Positions 44,949 through 52,500 of a stretch of 64,000 nucleotides of DNA are shown one piece after another. The position numbers were made by a program, and so were the translations under genes. Source of the stretch: Paenibacillus alkalitolerans (GTDB lineage: Bacteria > Bacillota > Bacilli > Paenibacillales > YIM-B00363); the NCBI RefSeq assembly GCF_016482785.1, contig NZ_JAEMXM010000020.1, positions 1 to 64,000 of the forward strand. Direction: 5' to 3'. Below the pieces are notes generated by a model. The model was given only the letters and a program-made list of their open reading frames with translations. It had not been told where the DNA came from and did no database searches. Position 1 is the stretch's first letter. Every line of letters starts with the position of its first letter.

Positions 44949-46883
44949 TTACGCAAACTTCTTCATAAACCGGTAAAATATCAAGCTTCGCATCGCAACT
45001 TTAAAATCGGCGTCGAATATGTAACTGGATTGCGGTCCTGACTGCAGCTTTGAAACAGCTTCTTTAAACACCTTCATATTGATGTAGCGGGAAATTTCCG
45101 CATCCGAGCCAAGCCGCTGCAGCTCATCCATGAATGCGCCCCAGGACGGCTTCATCCGGTGGATCCCATCTGCGCCTTGTACGCCGCGGCTCTTGACGTT
45201 CAACCTCACTTCGTCGGGCAGCAAATTTTTCATAGACCTTCGGATCAACGACCTGCCTACTCCATCCTGGAAAAATTGATCCTCCGGCACCGACAAACAG
45301 AACTTAATGACCCGCAAATCATTGGTCGGGTCGCGTTCCCACATCGAGTAACGCAATGATAATTTGGTTCCAAACGTTCCGTTAATGTTCCAGAAATACA
45401 GCTTCTCGAACTGTCTCTTTCTGATCTCGTACGCATTGGAAAGATAAGTCCCGGTTAAATCGATTTGATGCTGCCGCAGTCTGTCGAACACATTCGTTTC
45501 TCTTGCAAAATCCGGGTTAATCATTAACGGAAAGCCGTCTTGCTTCTTCAAAGCAAGATGCTGGACGAACGGAAATGCTTTCCTTCCGATCACCGGGAGG
45601 AGCCGCGACATTTTTGCGCCTGCAATACCGCTGTGCTGCCGCAGATCGCGGTAAAACTTGATCCATCTCATCTTCCTAAGCAGAATAGCCAAATAATCCA
45701 GAGACGGACCCCACGATACGGTCCAATTGCCTCTTTGTCCGTTTAGCAGCATTCCGATTCCTTGCTGATGGGCCGTCTCATATATTCCTTTTATCCAGAA
45801 GGAGTTTTCGAAGAATTTATAAGGCATCTCATATATTTCAAGCCAATCGTCCACTTCCGAAAGCGGACTCTTGCCTTTGAAATCCAAGTAATGGTCGCTA
45901 ATGTTCCCTACATATTGCACCGTGGATCGGATGTACGGCCGCTCGTCGGCGATCCTTCTCCTCGGCGTCCAATCCTCGAAATCGTCAACAGGTACGTAAC
46001 TGAAGGTATGAAGCTGTTTATTTTCGCGCTGCAATGCTTTGGCGGCAAAACTCACAACCGAGCCCGAGTCCAACCCGCCGCTCAATTGAGCGCCAACTTC
46101 ACGGTGCGCCCGGATTCGCGAAGTTACGGCGATTCGAAATACGTCGCGAAAAGCTTCTTCATAATCGCCGTTAGACGACAATTTCAGTTTGTCTTCCGCC
46201 GCTATGCTGCAATATCTCCTAAACGTTACCTTCCCGTTTATAACCGTTATCGAATGGGAGGGCGGCACTTGTTCTATTTGTTTAAAGACGGTAGACGACG
46301 TATCCACCGCATCCGTCGTGACCGGAATCGCAAGAAACTCGGCGATCCACTGCTCGTTCAGCCCCTTGTCTATGTAAGGAAGTGAAAATAACGGCTTGAT
46401 TACCGTACAAAAAGCGAATCGATGTTGTTCGCGGTAAAAATAAAGAGTTCTGGTTCCGGAAAAATCTCGCGCGCCAAAAAGTTTGCCTTTCCGCTCATCC
46501 CAAATCATAAATGCAAAATCGCCGACTAAATACTTCGGGGCTTCTTCACCCCACTTATTGTAAGCGAGTAAAATCAACTCGCTGTCAGCCGTCTTCTTCC
46601 GCCGGTCATGCTCCACTTGCAGCAAATCAAATAACTCGGCGCGGTTGTCTATGATCGCATCCGCAGTGATTGCAAGCTTAGTTCTGGGATCGTAATAGGG
46701 CAGTATTTCATCAATGGATTCAGGAGTAATCCATTGAACATGACAACCGAGAAAGATCCCCCCGCTAAACCACGTCCCAACTTGATCGGCGGGGTATTTG
46801 CGCAAAGCCTGCATCAGCGCTTCTGCATCGCTGGAATTAATGAAAGTTTCATTAAAATTGAGAATACCGGCTATCGCGCTCAC
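44949..46883 (-). CDS. Lasso peptide cyclase (asparagine-synthetase-like, C protein)
   Basis: A 644-residue protein with an N-terminal class-II glutaminase-like domain and a C-terminal synthetase domain. The ATP-binding PP-loop is AQLSGGLDSGSVVSFAAK (about residue 265). It adenylates the Asp9 side chain and closes the macrolactam. The GTG start at 46883 has GGTGG four bases upstream and gives (M)SAIAGILNF, so the catalytic Cys2 of glutaminases is absent, as expected for a cyclase that uses the peptide amino group and not ammonia from glutamine. It precedes the precursor gene by 59 bases and is probably in the same transcript. Confidence 0.92.
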   Translation of the reverse strand: MSAIAGILNFNETFINSSDAEALMQALRKYPADQVGTWFSGGIFLGCHVQWITPESIDEILPYYDPRTKLAITADAIIDNRAELFDLLQVEHDRRKKTADSELILLAYNKWGEEAPKYLVGDFAFMIWDERKGKLFGARDFSGTRTLYFYREQHRFAFCTVIKPLFSLPYIDKGLNEQWIAEFLAIPVTTDAVDTSSTVFKQIEQVPPSHSITVINGKVTFRRYCSIAAEDKLKLSSNGDYEEAFRDVFRIAVTSRIRAHREVGAQLSGGLDSGSVVSFAAKALQRENKQLHTFSYVPVDDFEDWTPRRRIADERPYIRSTVQYVGNISDHYLDFKGKSPLSEVDDWLEIYEMPYKFFENSFWIKGIYETAHQQGIGMLLNGQRGNWTVSWGPSLDYLAILLRKMRWIKFYRDLRQHSGIAGAKMSRLLPVIGRKAFPFVQHLALKKQDGFPLMINPDFARETNVFDRLRQHQIDLTGTYLSNAYEIRKRQFEKLYFWNINGTFGTKLSLRYSMWERDPTNDLRVIKFCLSVPEDQFFQDGVGRSLIRRSMKNLLPDEVRLNVKSRGVQGADGIHRMKPSWGAFMDELQRLGSDAEISRYINMKVFKEAVSKLQSGPQSSYIFDADFKVAMRSLIFYRFMKKFA

Positions 46884-46924
46884 GATTCCACCCAGCCTTG
46901 TTGTCCGACATTTCGACACATGCC

Positions 46925-46964
46925 GATACGCACTGTATCTTCATTTTTTGATACATATTGTATC
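46925..46964. promoter_or_regulatory. Operator pair upstream of the lasso cyclase gene
   Basis: Two GATAC-N5-GTATC palindromes at 46925-46939 and 46950-46964, 25 bases apart centre to centre, 42 to 81 bases before the cyclase GTG. The sequence around the second one lacks the TTGACA and TAAAKT elements seen at the other three sites, so the promoter itself is uncertain. Confidence 0.55.
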
Positions 46965-47137
46965 ATATCGTTCATTAAAATAAAGCGTCTTATGGAATAT
47001 TTTTTCACAAACATGCGGAAATGGTTCTAATTGCTGTTGACTTCAGTGCATTTTCATTCAAAATATAGTATCATAAAGAGTGCTTGAATACGTTTTGCGC
47101 CTGGATGTAAAAATTAATTATTAAGGTACGAAAAGAT

Positions 47138-47445
47138 TCAAGAATGCACTCGGTAAGCTTCTAATACCTTCGCATAAATCGTGGAACGATCCGCGATTTG
47201 GGAAAGAGGCTTGTTTTGCCATACTTGCGGATGACGGGCCATCGCATGAAGCGGGCTCTGTACGGACCGGCGAGAAAGGGGCTCTGCCGATAGCGACACT
47301 TGAATGCTGGCGAACATGATATTATTATCACGTTGAATTGCAGGAAATGGCATTTGATCATGGTTTTCCAACGCCAACGCTGCGCGTCAGCGTCCGAAGG
47401 AATCTCGGCTTGAAACGATCGACCCGCACTTGTTGTGTCGAGCAC
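47138..47445 (-). pseudogene. Possible frameshifted small gene upstream of the lasso cyclase
   Basis: A GTG at 47445 with GAGAGGTG nine bases upstream starts MLDTTSAGRSFQAEIPSDAD. Shortly after, near 47390, sense-looking sequence continues in another frame (LALENHDQMPFPAIQRDNN to QIADRSTIYAKVLEAY) and stops at 47138. Joined, they make about 105 residues. I do not recognise the family. It is either a pseudogene, a sequencing-error frameshift or chance. It lies about 60 bases behind the third operator-bearing promoter (47511-47539), so it may once have been the first gene of the lasso transcript. Confidence 0.35.
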
Positions 47446-47476
47446 CGATCAGCACCTCTCATTCGGGTTACAATTT

Positions 47477-47491
47477 GATACTATACGTATC
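47477..47491. promoter_or_regulatory. Downstream operator of the third shared-type promoter
   Basis: GATAC-TATAC-GTATC palindrome 41 bases from the spacer operator of the promoter at 47511-47539, the same offset as in the EPS and B1 promoters. Confidence 0.6.
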
Positions 47492-47510
47492 TAACTCGGT
47501 TGCAATCTCT

Positions 47511-47539
47511 AATTTATGTTACAGAATGTATCATGTCAA
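47511..47539 (-). promoter_or_regulatory. Third shared-type promoter, reading toward the lasso cyclase
   Basis: TTGACA and TAAATT with a 17-base spacer containing GTTAC-AGAAT-GTATC (47518-47532), one base off the palindrome. TTTTGTCG lies 14 bases upstream (47554-47561, plus strand). It is back-to-back with the XRE gene and points leftward to the possible frameshifted gene and the cyclase. Confidence 0.65.
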
Positions 47540-47546
47540 GAGTATT

Positions 47547-47576
47547 TTGTGACTTTTGTCGTTTTTTATCTAAATA
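47547..47576 (+). promoter_or_regulatory. Candidate promoter of the XRE regulator gene
   Basis: TTGTGA and TAAATA with an 18-base spacer that contains the TTTTGTCG element. It would place the Spo0A-like box inside the regulator's own promoter. Weak hexamers. Confidence 0.35.
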
Positions 47577-47585
47577 TTTAAGCTT

Positions 47586-47642
47586 GAAAAACTTCTTCGA
47601 AGTGCATTTAAGGAGCCGGAACGCGATTAGAGGAAGTTTTTC
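47586..47642. repeat. Inverted repeat in the XRE 5' region
   Basis: GAAAAACTTC and GAAGTTTTTC form a ten-base perfect inverted repeat 37 bases apart. It lies in the predicted 5' untranslated region of the XRE gene, ending about 40 bases before its start. Its role is not known; it lacks a T tract after the second arm. Confidence 0.4.
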
Positions 47643-47685
47643 TTGGAACTAATCATTCACATTTCTGGAGGAATGGGCCTTTGAT

Positions 47686-48054
47686 ATGAATACATGCGGT
47701 GAACGAATATCTGCGCTTAGGGAGAAGCAAAAGCTTACACAAGAAGAGTTGGCCGGCCGGCTTGATATTTCCCGAGCATCCTTATCGCATTATGAGAAAA
47801 ACAGAAGAGTACCGGACTATGAAACGCTTCGAAAAATCGCCGACTTCTTTCACGTGACGGTCGATTATTTAATCGGACGCGAGCAGACCGAATCTTCGGT
47901 TGCCGATGGCATCAAAGAATTTACGGATAGCCTGGAACTTTCGGACGAAAAAATTTTGGAGAAGTTTTCCCTTACGATTGACGGGAAAGAACTCACGCCT
48001 GAAGAAGCCAAGAGATTCATCGCCTTCATTCGGGCCGAAAGATCGCTGAGATAA
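47686..48054 (+). CDS. XRE-family helix-turn-helix regulator
   Basis: A 122-residue regulator. The helix-turn-helix is LTQEELAGRLDISRASLSHYEKNRR (residues about 18-42), followed by PDYETLRKIADFFHVTVDYLIGR, the common XRE/Cro arrangement. The C-terminal 50 residues are acidic and helical and probably serve dimerisation. GGAGG lies about 14 bases before the ATG. It is divergent from the lasso operon and next to a GATAC-N5-GTATC operator pair, so it is the best candidate for the repressor of the lasso and EPS promoters. This is inference from position and palindrome type. Confidence 0.85.
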   Translation: MNTCGERISALREKQKLTQEELAGRLDISRASLSHYEKNRRVPDYETLRKIADFFHVTVDYLIGREQTESSVADGIKEFTDSLELSDEKILEKFSLTIDGKELTPEEAKRFIAFIRAERSLR

Positions 48055-48067
48055 TTTTACGCAAAAG

Positions 48068-48107
48068 AAGGCCTCCTCTACCGGTTTCAGGTAAGAGCAG
48101 GCCTTTA
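48068..48107 (+). terminator. Terminator after the XRE gene
   Basis: AGGCCTCCTCTAC and GTAAGAGCAGGCCT pair with one bulge, followed by TTTATAC. It starts about 14 bases after the stop codon. Confidence 0.65.
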
Positions 48108-48326
48108 TACATTATCGACATTATACGGTCAAACAAGTCATGCAAATCAGCAACGCAGTATTTTCGTACCGGGTATGAAAAAACAGTCGAACCGCCGCGC
48201 ATGCCGGTTTGTCTGTTTTAGTATGTTTTTCCGTACTATGTACGAAAAATATTAGTACTTTAATTAACAAGGATGCAACGCCATAATAAGGGTAAATACA
48301 ATTTTGGAAGGATGGAGCGACTGACA

Positions 48327-48686
48327 ATGGACAAATCGGCCGGTCATTCTTTGACAACCCACGGAATCATCACGACGTTGAACGCGATCGGGGGAAAATG
48401 GAAGCCGCTCATTTTGTTTATTTTGCTGGAAGACGGGACGAAACGATTCGGAGAATTAAGACGCCTAATTCCTCAAGTTACCCAAGGCATGTTAACCTCC
48501 CATCTTCGCGAGCTTGAAAGGGATCAGCTTATCACAAGGGTTATTTATCAAGAGATTCCTCCGCGAGTCGAGTACTCGTTATCCGAACACGGGAAATCGT
48601 TGGCCTCGGTTTTGAGAACCATGTGCGACTGGGGTTTCATGCACAGCGAGCAAGTAAAAAGCAGCCGTTCGTTGAATGTCAAATAA
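48327..48686 (+). CDS. HxlR/MarR-like winged-helix regulator
   Basis: A 119-residue HxlR-family transcription regulator. The winged helix runs through [43 protein letters not shown] and [14 protein letters not shown], which are the family hallmarks. Most HxlR proteins respond to reactive electrophiles or oxidants through a Cys near the N-terminus; here the N-terminus has no such Cys, and the only Cys lies near the end (MCDWG). The ATG at 48327 has GGAG nine bases upstream. Its target is unknown; no flanking gene is obviously divergent with it. Confidence 0.85.
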   Translation: MDKSAGHSLTTHGIITTLNAIGGKWKPLILFILLEDGTKRFGELRRLIPQVTQGMLTSHLRELERDQLITRVIYQEIPPRVEYSLSEHGKSLASVLRTMCDWGFMHSEQVKSSRSLNVK

Positions 48687-48708
48687 TTGCACGGCAATCA
48701 ACTTCAAT

Positions 48709-48744
48709 GCAATAAAAGCCCCAAGGTCTGAAGTCCTTGGGGTG
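48709..48744 (-). terminator. Terminator shared between hxlR-type gene and acetamidase gene
   Basis: CCCCAAGG and CCTTGGGG form a perfect stem around TCTGAAGT. On the minus strand it is followed by CTTTTATT, so it chiefly ends the acetamidase transcript; it may also act on the plus strand. Confidence 0.65.
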
Positions 48745-48759
48745 TTCGGTATATCTAGC

Positions 48760-49698
48760 CTACCTTAATGCTCCGTGAGGCAATACGGCATGCACTCCTT
48801 TTATCCCGTTCACCACCTGAGTGATTCTTAAATCTACGACAGAACTGCCTAGAGCGATGGCTTCCACCCTGTTTATTCCATACAAGACGCTCATCAGATT
48901 AAGCATCCCATCCATTGCCTGCACCGTTGCCTCATTTAAATCTTCATGAAAACCAAAAGTGATCCAACCGGAGGGCGTATTGGCTAACGGCATGTTAATC
49001 TTCATATCTTCACGAACGAACAAAGCCAACTCTACCAATTCCATAGGACATTCAATCGCTTGGCAGCTTATCTCCCCGTCGCCTTGAGCTGCATGACCGT
49101 CCCCGGTAGAAAATAAGCAACCATCGACCGGAATCGGTAAGTATAACGTGCTGCCTTTTGTCAACTCCTTGCAGTCCAAGTTTCCGCCGCAGCTTCTTGG
49201 AGGCCAAGTAGCATGAATTCCCGGTTCGTCCGGCGGCATCCCGAATATGCCCATGAAAGGGTTTAACGTAACGGAAAATGATCTGTTGTTTACGATTGTC
49301 TTTCCAACCATTGCTTTATTATCAATTTCCCATTGCAAAAGGATCTCATCATATTCAGTTAGTCCCAGCTTTTGATTTTGCCAATTCGGATATTTTCCTG
49401 CGGATGTGAAACCATAGGGTCCCGGAATAATTTCATTTATCTTTATTTCTAAAGTCATACCCTTCTTGGCGGAATCGATATAAATCGGACCAAACAGGGC
49501 ATGACCCGTGTCAACTTCCTTTCTTCGTTCAATCGGTTTAATTCTTTTGCCGTCTTCTTTAGAGGGCGTTCCCCAACCTGCATCAAATGTGGTGTACCGG
49601 ACAATGTCTCCCGATTGAATGGTAAGTACCGGTTTATGATCTTTTGAAAATGATCCGTGAATCGTACTGCGATCGGGTTTCATTTCATAGATTGCCAT
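48760..49698 (-). CDS. Acetamidase/formamidase family protein
   Basis: A 312-residue FmdA_AmdA-family amidohydrolase. Characteristic stretches are GHALFGPIYIDSAKKGMTLEI, PRSCGGNLDCKELTKGSTLYLPI and FSTGDGHAAQGDGEISCQAIE, which include the family's conserved Asp, His and Glu residues. Such enzymes release ammonia from formamide or acetamide. GAGGGGGG lies upstream of the ATG at 49698; the longer frame would run back into the upstream gene. It starts 17 bases after the stop of the HTH-F1beta-like fusion gene, so the two are probably one operon, which links the regulator-like protein to amide metabolism. Confidence 0.88.
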   Translation of the reverse strand: MAIYEMKPDRSTIHGSFSKDHKPVLTIQSGDIVRYTTFDAGWGTPSKEDGKRIKPIERRKEVDTGHALFGPIYIDSAKKGMTLEIKINEIIPGPYGFTSAGKYPNWQNQKLGLTEYDEILLQWEIDNKAMVGKTIVNNRSFSVTLNPFMGIFGMPPDEPGIHATWPPRSCGGNLDCKELTKGSTLYLPIPVDGCLFSTGDGHAAQGDGEISCQAIECPMELVELALFVREDMKINMPLANTPSGWITFGFHEDLNEATVQAMDGMLNLMSVLYGINRVEAIALGSSVVDLRITQVVNGIKGVHAVLPHGALR

Positions 49699-49715
49699 GT
49701 TTGTTTTTACCCCCC

Positions 49716-50765
49716 TCACGGCAGCTTGCCGATGTACGTCAACTCGCCGGGATCGAGCCCGTCGGCCGCGCCTTCGATGACGCGGCGCACGCCGTCCAAC
49801 GTTTCCTGCAGCGGCAGCCACTCGCCAGGTATGTCGGTATACGGCTCCGCAACGTAGAACGGCTGTGTAAGAAACGCTTCCAGCCGTTCTCCCCGCCGGT
49901 AAGTCGCCGCATCGGCTTCGGACAGATGATCGAGGCCCCTAACGTTCACTAGCGGCCGAAGCTCGCGGTAACGGCGAAGCAGCTTCCGCGCGTTCTGTTG
50001 AATCGCTTGGTGGACCGCTTCGAGGTGGGCGCCTTCGAGCACGGTGGAAGTGGAGACGACGGGATCGACCGCGGGATACATCCGGCGAACGGCCATATCC
50101 ATATCGAACTGCAGCAGCGTATCGAGCGGACCGTAAGGCGCTTCCTGTTCGGGCGCTTCGCCCCGCGAATCCGCGAGGACAATCGTGACGGGGCGCGTCC
50201 CCGCTTCCTGCAACCGCTCGCGAAGCGCTAGCAGCTCGCCGGAAAGCACCACCGAACGATCGGCGGCAAGCAGCACGTCGCGCTCCTCTCTTGCAGCCGA
50301 GATTTGCGCGTATACTTCCTCCATCGTATCGCAAACCGTTTCCGCCTCCGCTTCGACGCCTTCGATGTCCGGCGCCGTCTCTTGCGGTTTCCAGAATACA
50401 GTCGCAAAACCGCGCTTCCTCATCCGGTGCAGCAGTTCGGCTTGCAAGACGAGCTGCCCCATGCCGGGGCGCGCGACGAGACCGACCGTGCCCCCGCGTA
50501 CGATCGGAGCAAGCAAGTCGAGCGCTTTGATACCGGTTTCCATCATGCCCGCGCCGTTTCCCTTAATGACCAATTCGTCCAACGTACATCCCGCCAAGAA
50601 AGCGAGTGTGGCAAGGGTGCGGACTTCTGCGCGCGAGAGCGGGATTTTACCCGTGCACAGATTCGAAACCGTTGCCGGCCGCAGCCCCGCCGCACGGGCC
50701 GCCGCCGTCAAATTAGGCACACGGCGCCGGAGGAGAGCAACGTTTAATTGGATATCGTCAAACAT
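49716..50765 (-). CDS. XRE helix-turn-helix fused to a degenerate F1-ATPase beta-subunit-like domain
   Basis: About 349 residues. Residues 8-65 form an XRE-type helix-turn-helix (NLTAAARAAGLRPATVSNLC). From about residue 75 the protein follows the nucleotide-binding and C-terminal domains of the F1 beta subunit: METGIKALDLLAP, GGTVGLVARPGMGQLVLQAE at the P-loop position, YPAVDPVVSTSTVL, LLRRYRELRPLVNVRGLDHL and LTQPFYVAEPYTDIPGEWLP. The P-loop Lys-Thr is replaced by Gln-Leu and the catalytic Glu segment is not recognisable, so ATP hydrolysis is unlikely. The N-terminal beta-barrel of AtpD is missing. The start at 50765 was chosen for GGTGAT upstream; 50771 is possible. A ligand-sensing DNA-binding protein is a reasonable hypothesis. 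Confidence 0.8.
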   Translation of the reverse strand: MFDDIQLNVALLRRRVPNLTAAARAAGLRPATVSNLCTGKIPLSRAEVRTLATLAFLAGCTLDELVIKGNGAGMMETGIKALDLLAPIVRGGTVGLVARPGMGQLVLQAELLHRMRKRGFATVFWKPQETAPDIEGVEAEAETVCDTMEEVYAQISAAREERDVLLAADRSVVLSGELLALRERLQEAGTRPVTIVLADSRGEAPEQEAPYGPLDTLLQFDMDMAVRRMYPAVDPVVSTSTVLEGAHLEAVHQAIQQNARKLLRRYRELRPLVNVRGLDHLSEADAATYRRGERLEAFLTQPFYVAEPYTDIPGEWLPLQETLDGVRRVIEGAADGLDPGELTYIGKLP

Positions 50766-50916
50766 TTTCATCACCTATTCCGCCTTAGAGTAACTACAAT
50801 TACTTTATAGCGTATATAACTGCCGTTAGTCAACCACAATTTTCAAATTTTCCACGCACAAAAAAAAGCGCCTACTCCCCAGGCCGACTCCCCGGTTCGT
50901 AAGCACAGTTTTTGTT

Positions 50917-51180
50917 TTACACCTTCAATGTTGCCTCCGCCGCATCCAACAGCCGGATGAACGCATCGTCGTTCTCCTCGAGATACTCCTCGACCGCCAA
51001 AATATCCTCCTCGCTGCCCGACTCGTTCAAAAACAGCAAATTGTATTCCCACTCGCCAGCCTTATCTTTGAAAAGCGTCATTTCGTACGGAAATTTGTGT
51101 CCATCCACTTGAAATTCCACCGCTCCCGCATATCCGTCTTGATCCTTGTTCATCCGTGCATTCAACACTGTAATGTTCAA
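50917..51180 (-). CDS. Small acidic hypothetical protein
   Basis: An 87-residue protein beginning (M)NITVLNARMNKDQDGYAGAV, with mostly strands in the first half and an acidic helix (SEEDILAVEEYLEENDDAFI) in the second. No Cys, signal peptide or membrane segment. It resembles small conserved Paenibacillus/Bacillus proteins of unknown function, but I do not recognise the family. The TTG start at 51180 has AAGGGAG seven bases upstream and is preferred to a longer frame to 51210. A possible terminator with eight T residues lies at about 50860-50885. Confidence 0.65.
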   Translation of the reverse strand: MNITVLNARMNKDQDGYAGAVEFQVDGHKFPYEMTLFKDKAGEWEYNLLFLNESGSEEDILAVEEYLEENDDAFIRLLDAAEATLKV

Positions 51181-51301
51181 CTTCGATCTCCCTTTCCAAA
51201 ATGAAATCACGCCACAACCTCATCTTCTCCAACGAAACCATAAGAAAAACACGGCTTCCTGCTTGGCCTCGAACCCACTGCTTCAATCGACCCCTTAGGA
51301 A

Positions 51302-51315
51302 CTGTACCGGTACAG
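51302..51315. promoter_or_regulatory. Palindromic operator-like site, copy 1
   Basis: Perfect 14-base palindrome CTGTACCGGTACAG. An identical copy lies at 51366-51379, 64 bases away centre to centre. No convincing gene starts between or next to them. Confidence 0.6.
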
Positions 51316-51365
51316 ACGGCATTTTTGCGCATTGTCTTCCAGCTTGTACTGTCACTTTCGCAATT

Positions 51366-51379
51366 CTGTACCGGTACAG
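51366..51379. promoter_or_regulatory. Palindromic operator-like site, copy 2
   Basis: Second perfect copy of CTGTACCGGTACAG. The half-site CTGTACC is of the type bound by GntR/MocR-like regulators, but no such gene is present nearby. Confidence 0.6.
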
Positions 51380-51473
51380 TTCGCAAGGAGAGCGGAAGAG
51401 GATACGTTACCCCACTCCCGGACCGCGCGATTCGCGGCATCCGGGAATCCGTTCCTCTATCGAGGGTATTCAT

Positions 51474-51510
51474 AAGACCTCCTTCTTACCGGCGGGTAAG
51501 AGGAGGTCTT
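51474..51510. terminator. Terminator-like hairpin after the WYL regulator gene
   Basis: AAGACCTCC and GGAGGTCTT plus CTTACC/GGTAAG make a stem of about 16 pairs, three bases past the WYL gene stop. The T-rich tail (TTTATTTTTT) is on the plus strand, so direction is uncertain. Confidence 0.6.
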
Positions 51511-51513
51511 GAT

Positions 51514-52464
51514 TTATTTTTTATACAATCGAAGGATTTCCGATGCGGCCGATTTCACCATCCGCCGCAATTCAGCCGGTTCCATGACCTCGATGTCCGC
51601 GCCGAAGCCGAGCACGATCGCGCATCCGTATTCTATCGCCTGGAAATCGACGCAGACGGTCACCCATCCTTCCTTGTCTTCCTCTACGTTCCCCAGCTTG
51701 ACAAACCGTGTGCCGGCGAACCGTTCAACAACCGATGCTCTCATCCTCACTTTAGCACCGTATGAAGGCAAATTCATACGGAACTCCGCCGACGACCGTT
51801 CCCAGTATGCAGAAAGATCAAACCGTTCCGGCCGGTCAAAACGTTTCCCGCACTCCCTCACCTCCGCCACTCGCGACACGCGATACGTGCGAATTTCACC
51901 GTCCACGACGCCCGCAACATACCATGTGTTACCTTTCGCCACAAGGCCTAACGGCTGCAGCTCTCTCTCTACCGTTTCTTCGCCCCGCCGGTAAACGATG
52001 CACACTGTCCGCTCGTTCCACACGGCTTCGTAAAGAACAGGCAAATGCGGGAATTTTTCCATCGACTCGCTCCAACCGGCCCCGTCGACATGGATTCGCT
52101 CTCTCACCATATCGGCTTCTTTCCTCGTGGAAGGAGGCATACCGTTCATAAACTTGTCCAAAAGAAGGTCCGTTTCCCGCCGCTTACCAAGATCCTCGAA
52201 CATTCGCGACATCTGCGCCATCAAGAGCAGCCGGATATCGTCCGGATTCAAACCGTTTAGCGTCGTCCGATACCCCTCCGCCAAACGCCATCCGCCTTTA
52301 TTCCCCCGCTCTGCATATACAGGCACGCCTGCTGCCGCCAACGCTTCCAGGTCGCGCACCACGGTTCGTTCGGACACTTCAAGTCGGCGGGCCAGTTCAC
52401 GGACGGTCCATTTGCCGCCGCCTTGCATGAGCAATAAAATCGACAAAAGCCGATCGGCACGCAT
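51514..52464 (-). CDS. DeoR-type HTH and WYL-domain transcriptional regulator
   Basis: A 316-residue regulator. The N-terminal winged helix is WTVRELARRLEVSERTVVRDLEAL. A WYL domain follows from about residue 140 (VYRRGEETVERELQPLGLVAKGNTWYVAGV), with a WCX-type C-terminal extension. WYL domains bind ligands such as nucleotides or nucleic acids and control DNA repair, phage defence or sugar genes. A single-gene unit, ended by a hairpin at 51474-51510. Target genes are unknown. Confidence 0.88.
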   Translation of the reverse strand: MRADRLLSILLLMQGGGKWTVRELARRLEVSERTVVRDLEALAAAGVPVYAERGNKGGWRLAEGYRTTLNGLNPDDIRLLLMAQMSRMFEDLGKRRETDLLLDKFMNGMPPSTRKEADMVRERIHVDGAGWSESMEKFPHLPVLYEAVWNERTVCIVYRRGEETVERELQPLGLVAKGNTWYVAGVVDGEIRTYRVSRVAEVRECGKRFDRPERFDLSAYWERSSAEFRMNLPSYGAKVRMRASVVERFAGTRFVKLGNVEEDKEGWVTVCVDFQAIEYGCAIVLGFGADIEVMEPAELRRMVKSAASEILRLYKK

Positions 52465-52500
52465 CGCACTCGCCTTCCTTTACTTGGAGAAGGGTCATCG

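Noticed and set aside
46884-47137. A second lasso precursor or other small peptide gene near the cyclase
   Set aside because: No short ORF with ribosome site and a leader Thr followed by Gly/Ala and Asp/Glu at ring distance was found in this stretch.
51201-51765. Plus-strand ORFs around the twin palindromes (51201-51512 and 51325-51765)
   Set aside because: They lack ribosome sites, have unusual composition and run through the hairpin and the antisense of the WYL gene.
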